A DNA stretch of 64,000 bases from Pelomyxa schiedti (taxonomy: Eukaryota; Evosea; Pelobiontida; Pelomyxidae): assembly GCA_020536535.1 (NCBI GenBank), contig JAHLWZ010000790.1:62001-126000 (forward strand), written 5' to 3'. The position numbers were made by a program, and so were the translations under genes. Shown piece after piece: positions 57,552-64,000 of the stretch; positions within the stretch are counted from its first letter, which is position 1, and each line of letters begins with the position of its first letter. The notes below the pieces were generated by a model that saw only the letters and a program-made list of their open reading frames with translations, ran no database searches and had not been told where the DNA came from.

Positions 57552-58515
57552 TTAAGAGTTGGTTTGTGTTGGTGTTGGTGTGGATGTAGGTGTTGGCTCT
57601 GGTGTTGTTATTGCTGGGGAATTTGAGTGAGATAGTGTTGGTGATGGGGAGTTGGTGGCACCAAAGCTTGGCCTTCGCTTGAGAACACTTCTGAAATCGG
57701 TTATTGGGGGTGTGTTGGTGATTGGTGGAAGTTCGGTTTTGGATGGTGCCTTCTTGAGTGCGACTCGTTTGGTTGATATTGTGTGATCTGCAGTAGGTGA
57801 CACAGAGATTTCCGTGTCAAAGGACTTGGATTTTGTCTTGGTGTCGCCTGGATAGGAAACGCAACCGAGCCGGTGTTAGAACGGAATAGAAAGGAACTTA
57901 GTGGGATGTACCTGGCGTTTTTATAGGTTCGGTGGCACTCCCGTCTTTGGCTGCGTTTCCGGTGGCGCTGGAAACTGCAGGTGAAGATGTTGATTGGGGT
58001 AAAGAATTTGTGGAGTGGGAAAGAGCTTTGCGCTGTTTAAGAGCAGCAAGTGGATCACGAGGTGCGGTACTGGCGTTGGGGTTGGTAGCCTGCATGGGAT
58101 TCCAGATTCCCGGTTTCACTTCTCTCACAATGGAGGCCATTGTAGGCTTCGTGGGTGCTGTGGTTGGCTTAAGAGTAGGTGATGGCACCTTTGCAGGGAT
58201 ATGTGCATGTGTAGTATTATCTTTTGGCGGCGGCGGTGTTGCTGCTGTTTCTGGTACTTCATGAGGTTTTGGTGTTGCTGTAATGTTGGAAGATGCGGGT
58301 GGTAAGTTGGACGTACTCTGGCTTTTGATATTTCCTTGGGATACAGAGCGTAATTTAACTTTAGAGAGATCCACCGGTCCATTAACCATTGAGACACCAG
58401 TTATTGGTCGCTTGACACTGGGAGCGGGACTTTCTGACTGCGGGGGAGATGATTCTGTCGATGTAGAGGGAGAACTTGTTGCCTCAGGCTGCACTGTTTC
58501 TTCCGCACCAGCCAT
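57552..58515 (-). CDS. Intrinsically disordered Ser/Thr/Pro-rich protein
   Basis: ATG 58515 (MAGAEETVQPEATSSPSTST) leads two exons joined by an intron at about 57850-57912 (KTPG to DTKTKSKSFDTEISVS). Composition is Ser/Thr/Pro/Ala with scattered short basic strips: PVDLSKVKLRSVSQG, MASIVREVKPGIW, DPLAALKQRKALSHS, KRVALKKAPSKTELP and DFRSVLKRRPSFG. The last two recall WH2 or other actin or SH3-linked peptides but are not full matches. It ends Pro/Thr-rich at 57552. No globular domain was seen. It lies downstream of, and on the same strand as, the lipidated Glu/Pro-rich gene (95 nt gap). Confidence 0.68.
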
Positions 58516-58610
58516 GTTTATTTCCTTTGTTTAAATGTCAGATGAAACTTAGGAAAAAAAACCTTACTGTTGGGGAAAAGGAGCCCGATAATCGGGAGGC
58601 TTTGTAGGTA

Positions 58611-61600
58611 CTAAAACGTTTTTGATTCTTGGGTCGTGGAGCACGCCCAAGAGTTAACTACAAATAGATGAGTGCCAATGATATTATTAGTAATGTGCAA
58701 TTTTGGTGGTAATACATGTCTAAGTTTCTTCCAATTATCAGGGATATCTGAATCTTGTGCCTCTTCGGTTTCTGGTGTGTTTTCACTGTCTGCGTCGTTG
58801 TGTGTGCTGTCTACAGAGTTACTGCTTGCATTGGACGCCTCAGCATTCCCCAATGGCTTTTCTAATTCGATAGTGGAGTTGGAAACCTCTTTCTGTGCCA
58901 ATTGGAGATTTGGTTCAACGGCCTCTGTTGGTAACTCTGGCACATTCGAACTGATAGTAGGCTGAGAATCACTCTTAGAATCCGTTTCTGCAGACTCTGC
59001 TTTCCTTGGCTCTACCTCAGTTGGTTGCACAACAGACGGTTGTGGAACGGGTAAATCACTTGGTTTTTCACTGGATACCCCAAGCTCTTCTTGCTTGACT
59101 GGAGCAAGTAGTACAGTTTGGTTTATACTTTCGAGAACAACTTCGGTTTCTTTAGCAGGTGCTGTTTCAGACTCCTTTGGTATGACAGTTTCTGTATTGG
59201 ATTCAGTGCCTAGTACAGATTCTGGTTCCTGTTTGGTAACCAGGGGCATTACTGTAGAAGTTGTACTCAATTCAGGTTCTGGAGTGTGAGTTGCTTGCTG
59301 TTCACTGGCTTCTGCCTCTTTTACTGGAGCTGTTTCTGGCGTTAGAGAAATCGTTGATATCGGTTCCTTTAGAGAGTCGGTTACAGAGTTTTGAGTGGGA
59401 GCTACACTCTCCTTGTCAGAGAGGCTCTCAGAAGTGTTTGATACAGGTTCTGCTTCAGAAGTACAGATTACGTCAGGCTCTTGATTGGATGTAAGGTTCC
59501 CTTCAGCAGTAGATACCACTTCCAGTTCTTTGTTTGAAATCACTTCTTTCCCAACCGAGTCTTGGATAGCTTCTATTTTTTCAGAGGCCACTGCAGTCTC
59601 TGTAGTAGGGGCTTCTTTGCTTACAATTTCGGGTTCAGGAACTGAGGCCACATCTTGCCTTTCGACCTGCGTTGCCTCTTGATCTTTAACGATGTCTACT
59701 TCCTGTAAGGACTCCTTTTCTGGTTCTGGCACTTTCTTCTCCACAACCAGTTCTGTTTCCCTAGGTGCAGGTAATTCTTGGGATAAAATTTCTGGTGCTG
59801 TTTCCTTTATTTCTTGTGCTGCTTCCTTTATTTCTGGTGCTGCTTCCTTTATTTCTGGTGCTGCTTCCTTTGAGCTCGTTTCTGGATCCAGTTTAGGGAC
59901 AGTACTCAGTTCTTGGGGAGTCTCTTTTGCAAATGCCTCAGGTGTTACCTGGGCAGTCAAAGAAAGGTCTTGTGCAATTTCCTTAGTTGTGAGCATTTCT
60001 GAATTGTTTTCTTTGACAGGCTCAAGTTGTGGGGATTGCTCAGCAATGGGTTCTGGGTTCTCGGAAGGTACAATGGAAACTTTTTCTGTAATAAGTTCGA
60101 CAGATTCCACATGGTGGACGACTTCCATGTTTGGCTCTTTGGGGGTACAGTTCGGTTCAGCGTGATTTGGTACTTGCTCGATATCAGATACATGTTCCTT
60201 TTCCAAAGTAGCCTGTGGCTCTGTAACAGAAGGAATTTGTTGGTCTTCTGGGCATGGCTTTGGTTCCTCGAGATGGGCTTGCTCTTTCATGTCAACGTTT
60301 GGCTCTGGAGTTCTAGTATGTACCTCCTCAGGAGTATTTCGGGAAAGCAGTTCGGCACCTATAGATAGCACCGAGATAGTCTCCGGTTTTGTTGGTTCTG
60401 GCGTTTCTATGGCACCCACATCAATGTGAGACTTGGGGGGAAGCTCCACTGTGGTTGGTACTGCCAAAATCTCCTCAGGTTGGACCTCATTCTGCGATAC
60501 ATTTTGTTCTAAATGGTTTTCCTTGTTCACTGCAGTGTCTCCTTCTGTCTTCACAACTGGGGAAACGTTACCCTCACATAGAGGTGATTCTATGGAGGTT
60601 TTAACAGGGAGTTGGGCGGCTTCCTCTGTACAAGCAATTTGAAGGTGAGTTGAAGGTACCTCTGTCTCTTGGAGCACCACTTCAGGCATTGCCCTCTCAG
60701 TTGTTTTTGGACTCTCATCCAATGGCACAGGGAGTATACTGTCAACTGTCTTATCTTGGATTTGCCCAATAAGGATAGGCTCTTGGGCTAAAAAGTGAGT
60801 TGGTGTTGGCTCTGCGGGAGTTTCCTTGATCGATTGTACTTCCTTGATCTGATTTGTTGTCGAATTTGAAGGAGTGTTTTCTTGTTTTACTTCGATTGGA
60901 ACTGAAGTGGATGATTCCTCTTGAGCCTTAGCTTGTAGGGGCCTATCGCATGTGATTAAAAGAATAGAAGTACAGGTTTCATACATTTCCATTGTAGTAT
61001 GGGCGTGGGAGAGTACGGGTTCTTCTACACGCAATTCCGTTTCTTGAACTGGGAGAAGTGTTTCTATTACCGATTGTTCTTCATCGACCAGCTGTTCACT
61101 TGGGGTTTCAGGCTCCAAAGTGACAGAAACAGAGTTGAGCTCTTGAATGGACTTGGGTATAGCTGTAGGTGGTGCCGGGGCTTCAGTGGTTGTCTGGGGG
61201 ACAGAAATGGAGGGCTTGACTGTAGGAAGTTGCACTGGGGGTGGACTTGCTATTAGAAGTACCGTTGGAGCCTCAGATGTTGACGGTGAAATGGTTGCAG
61301 TGGGCTGCACCATTGGAGTGGGGTGAATAGTCTTGGCCACTGGTGCGGGTAAGGGGCAGATTTCCGCCCGTTTGTCAGACAATATTGAAGCTGATGTGCT
61401 GATAGGTGTAGGAGCCTGAATGGGCTCTGGTGGCGAAGCTGCAATGCTTTGGCTAGCATTCGTGTTTGTGTTCGTGTTGGTGTTGGTATTTGTGATTGTG
61501 ATTTGAGTCTGTGGTGCAGTGTTGGGTGGAAGTGGTGAAGGTGTTATCATGGGGATGGTTTGTGAGGCAGGGGGAGAAAGAGTGGGTGTGGGGTTCATGT

Positions 61601-62082
61601 TTGGCTGTGAAGTGGTTGCAGAAGAAGAGACACTCACAGAAGCAGGGCTCATTTGAGAGCTTGTAGTTTTGGCAGGTTCCGGATCCAGAGAAGTGTGCAC
61701 CACTGGCATGAGCTGCTTTTGTACTGGTGGTTGTTGCTGGACTTGGTTGGTTCCCTCAGTCTTAAAGGCTGCAGCAAGCTTTCCATGAGATAAAAATTCT
61801 GCTATATTTCATACTATAGAGAAACACACGACGCATAGACACGGAGAGATAGATATAGAATATAGAATATAGAAATTGGGAAATAGAAAATAAGAATGAA
61901 ACGAAACGAAACGAAACGAAAGCCAAACCTGCAGCCACAGTGGCCTCAGCAACGCCACCGTCTTTGGTTTCGGGGAAGCCGCCGGGCGAATTTGCCGGCT
62001 GGTCGGTTGGGACACCGCCTTCGACCAAGTGGACGGTCTCCTCCGGGGGCTTCATCCCACAACACGGAAACGAGTTCCCCAT
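58611..62082 (-). CDS. Dually lipidated Glu/Pro/Thr-rich disordered membrane scaffold
   Basis: ATG 62082 encodes MGNSFPCCGMKPPEETVHLV: Gly2 for N-myristoylation and adjacent Cys7-Cys8 for palmitoylation, the classic plasma-membrane signature. An intron with a (CGAAA)n tract (61898-61922) is removed to give VAAAEFLSHGKLAAAFKTEG. Then a single exon of about 1,000 codons is almost entirely Glu, Pro, Thr, Ser, Val and Gln in degenerate repeats (PEPEIVSKEAPTTETAVASE and similar). Three near-exact EIKEAAP units lie at about 59811-59870. Only the last 50 residues (DIPDNWKKLRHVLPPKLHIT) look foldable. No kinase, coiled-coil or membrane-helix motif was seen. A negatively charged membrane-tethered bristle, or MARCKS-like scaffold without the basic effector, is an inference. 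Confidence 0.75.
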
Positions 62083-62500
62083 GGTGGTAGGTAGTTGTTG
62101 TCGCGGCCACCAATCTCGAAAATGAAGAGTATTGGTTACGGCCCGTAACCTTACGGTTTGTTGTTGTTTCGGGGGCAGGCGATTTTTTTTTTGTTTGTTT
62201 GGGTATTTTGTTGGTGAAAAAAATGAAATGGACGTGTGAGTAACTTCCTGATCTGGAAGCTTATTTTTTTGTTGCTGTTAGCAGGCGGGTTCAAACCGGA
62301 ACTCCGGTGAGTCCAAACTTGCAATATGGTGGTACTATGTCTCTAGGCATGCATTTCAACATCAAAGACGCTGTGTAATCTTTGCCAGCTGGAAGTCGCA
62401 TTGTACAGTTTAAACTATAAATCATACAGGAAAAAAGACACCCAACCTTCACAGAGTGAAAAAACGAAATCGGATATAATTATCTTCTTGGGCTCTTCTT
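62083..62500. promoter_or_regulatory. Promoter region upstream of the lipidated scaffold gene
   Basis: The MEMO gene ends at 62501 and the scaffold gene starts at 62082, both on the minus strand, so this holds the scaffold promoter. It contains CCAAT (62109-62113) and the palindrome at 62133-62149. Nothing coding was seen. Confidence 0.45.
62133..62149. promoter_or_regulatory. Perfect 8+1+8 inverted repeat, candidate dimeric regulator site
   Basis: GGTTACGG, one C, then CCGTAACC is an exact inverted repeat 51 to 67 nt upstream of the scaffold ATG. It is followed by a further TTACGG half. Spacing and position fit a transcription-factor dimer site; no factor is known for it. Confidence 0.4.
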
Positions 62501-63713
62501 TTATTCATAAGATTGCGTGCGTGATGTGGGTATCTTGAAGGAAGCGAATCCAGTACAGTTGGAGTCTCGTTCCTGTGCTTCATAGAAAAGGAGTTGCGGA
62601 GTTCCCCGATTCAGGAAGTGTGACAAGTAAACCATGAGGATTGTGGGCCACATCCCACACATGCCTTTGTCAAATACCATTCATTATTTCAAATATGTGT
62701 TTATGGTGTCGATGCATTTGCCCTCGGTTTTTTTTTTTTTTGGGAGGGGGGTTATGGCATACTGCATTGGATTCCTCTGTCAAATATCATTTGAGGGTCT
62801 CCAGCTTGTATGGCTTCAAGAACTGGAGCGTCTTTGAGACTTAACAGTAATTACACTTTCAGTATAAAGGTGAAACAAGAACTTACCGGACATATTCCGT
62901 TACTGTAAGCCCTAGTTGGTCATGGTAATATTCAGGCTTCTCGTAGTAGGCAGGCCCTGCATGAGTAAAGTCCGTAGTTGAAACCACAAGTACAGAATCC
63001 CTCGAAGATTCCATTGAGCGAATCCATCCACCAAGCACAGCAGCTAGTCTCAAAGCATCCTCTACGGCAACCAGGTCCCCAACAAGAACCGGTACAATCC
63101 GGAACCGCCTTCCTAAGCGCTCAAACGCAACCATCAGCATAGGCAGCTGGTTTTCCACGCTGTGTTCCCTCTGATGAGCCTGCTCATCAACCACCAGGAA
63201 CTCTTCTGCCCCCCGGAATTCCAGCAGTGATGACACCGCATCGCAGTCGACCTCCACGTCCCCCATTGGTGTATTCCACACATCACATCGAGATAACATC
63301 ACCCTCCCACAGCCAGCACCACCGTGGTTGGTTCCAAGAATCACAATAGTGGCTGTCATTCCACAGGAGCCTAAAAACTCCGCATTGGTGACCAGCCCCC
63401 TCAACACACAACACCCATAATATCTACGCATAGACAAGCAAGTGGCGAGTGACCTTGGGCCAGGGTCCCAATGGCCAAAGCGGCCGCCCTTCCCGATGGG
63501 TCTTGATACGCACCGTGAGGCACAATTACACCCCACAACGACTCCGTGCTGCTGCTGCTGCTTCTTGTGATTGTGATTGTGACAGCGGTGGTTGTTGGTG
63601 GCTTCTGTGTTGTGGGGTGGTAGGAGGGAGTGTACTAGTGTGCCCAGTGGAATGGCACTGGACGGGAAGTAGTGGCACAAGGCCGTTCTTGTGTTGCAAG
63701 CGGCGTGATGCAT
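62501..63713 (-). CDS. MEMO1 family protein
   Basis: MEMO proteins share a metal-dioxygenase fold; the human one binds copper or iron and influences ErbB2-driven motility. ATG 63713 (MHHAACNTRTALCHYFPSSA) and IPLGTL are followed by a His/Gln/Thr-rich linker, then WGVIVPHGAYQDPSGRAAAL, TATIVILGTNHGGAGCGRVM, VWNTPMGDVEVD, DEQAHQREHSVENQLPML, FRIVPVLVGDL and LVVSTTDFTHAGPAYYEKPE Y. After introns come LKDAPVLEAIQAGDPQMIFD and SMCGMWPTILMVYLS, ending RTQSYE at 62501. The three His and the CG Cys that line the human metal site all have counterparts (PHG, TNH, FTH, MCG). PHGAY replaces the usual PHAGY. The linker and one join near 63400 are uncertain. Confidence 0.8.
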
Positions 63714-63736
63714 AGTGTGTTATGGGAATTTAAAAT

Positions 63737-64000
63737 TTATTCTCTTGGCGAGTATTTACTTTGGCTTTTTGTTTTGGTTTGGTTTTGTGACTCCTCGAAA
63801 GGCATGCCTGGAATGCCTCCATGCCTTTTGGTGAGGCACTGTTTTTTCAAGTTATACAAGGAAACTACTTGGGATCCAATGTGACATAGAAAGAGGAAAC
63901 CCAACTGGGAATTGGTAAGAAATGGATAACCTTGAGGAGCAATATACCCTCTTTGGCCGTTGAATTCGGCAGCCCACCAACCATCCTGGTCCTCCTTGTC
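63737..64000 (-). CDS. C-terminal end of an SH3-domain protein, cut by the right window edge
   Basis: From the edge the frame reads DKEDQDGWWAAEFNGQRGYI APQ, the distal half of an SH3 domain: the conserved Trp-Trp, the E-F-N-G turn and the G-Y-I strand. The usual PxNYV end is represented by APQVSLYNL across a 66-nt-class intron. SH3 domains bind Pro-rich peptides, which are abundant in this genome. The remaining tail is basic (KKQCLTKRHGGIPGMP) and ends SPRE at 63737. Only 23 nt separate this stop from the MEMO start on the same strand. Confidence 0.72.
   Translation of the reverse strand, partial: DKEDQDGWWAAEFNGQRGYIAPQGYPFLTNSQLGFLFLCHIGSQVVSLYNLKKQCLTKRHGGIPGMPFEESQNQTKTKSQSKYSPRE

Noticed and set aside
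1-64000. Bacterial features: operons, Shine-Dalgarno sites, IS elements, CRISPR
   Set aside because: Intron structure, family content and spacing are eukaryotic; no repeats with spacers or transposase motifs were seen.

Overview
This window is nuclear DNA of a unicellular eukaryote. Almost every gene is split by short GT-AG introns (about 28 to 110 nt, most 40 to 70 nt). TAA, TAG and TGA all act as stops, so the genetic code is standard. Genes lie on both strands about every 2 kb, often separated by fewer than 100 nt. No tRNA, rRNA, transposon, CRISPR or bacterial operon signal was seen. The gene set (verprolin/WIP-like protein, TKL-like and receptor kinases, a two-module adenylyl cyclase, PLAC8, CDC25, DNAJC8, SIRT6/7-type sirtuin, NACHT-TPR proteins, many F-box/BTB/RING proteins, one U12-type intron) fits an amoebozoan protist best. 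That placement is inference, and no species is claimed. Exon joins were made by eye from open frames, GT/AG borders and family motifs. Start, stop and domain calls are firmer than individual splice sites.

0-10.7 kb: a partial gene, a calmodulin-like protein, a class IV sirtuin, a SAM methyltransferase, a PLAC8 protein, a large adenylyl cyclase with two six-helix/cyclase modules in swapped C2-then-C1 order, and a DHH-family phosphoesterase. 10.8-21.5 kb: a DUF4062-NACHT-TPR (STAND) protein whose N-terminus copies the histone H3 tail (the main discovery here), then a WASP-binding verprolin-like protein, a coiled-coil protein, a DNAJC8-like splicing cochaperone and an orphan ORF. 21.8-33.8 kb: a kinase with an AT-AG U12-type intron inside the HRD codon, a vWA-RING protein, a second DUF4062-NACHT-TPR protein without the histone-like tail, and a small Cys-rich gene.

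34-45 kb: a secreted chitin-binding-like/propeller/EGF protein, a single-pass receptor kinase, a PB1 adaptor, an ADP-ribosylglycohydrolase with a Cys-rich N-terminal extension, and a compact CDC25 phosphatase. 45-57 kb: one probable giant SPRY-BTB-F-box-BTB-UBA-RING-FYVE protein, a multi-pass membrane protein, a stand-alone mini-clathrin-heavy-chain-like protein, an F-box protein, a P/Q-rich nuclear-type protein and a dual-specificity phosphatase. 57.5-64 kb: two disordered proteins (one with an MGNSFPCC dual-lipidation N-terminus), a MEMO1 family protein and the end of an SH3 protein.

Signalling (cAMP, kinases, phosphatases), ubiquitin ligation and STAND-type sensing dominate the window. Gene order suggests no single pathway. 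It looks like an ordinary gene-dense euchromatic segment in which several proteins have unusual architectures.
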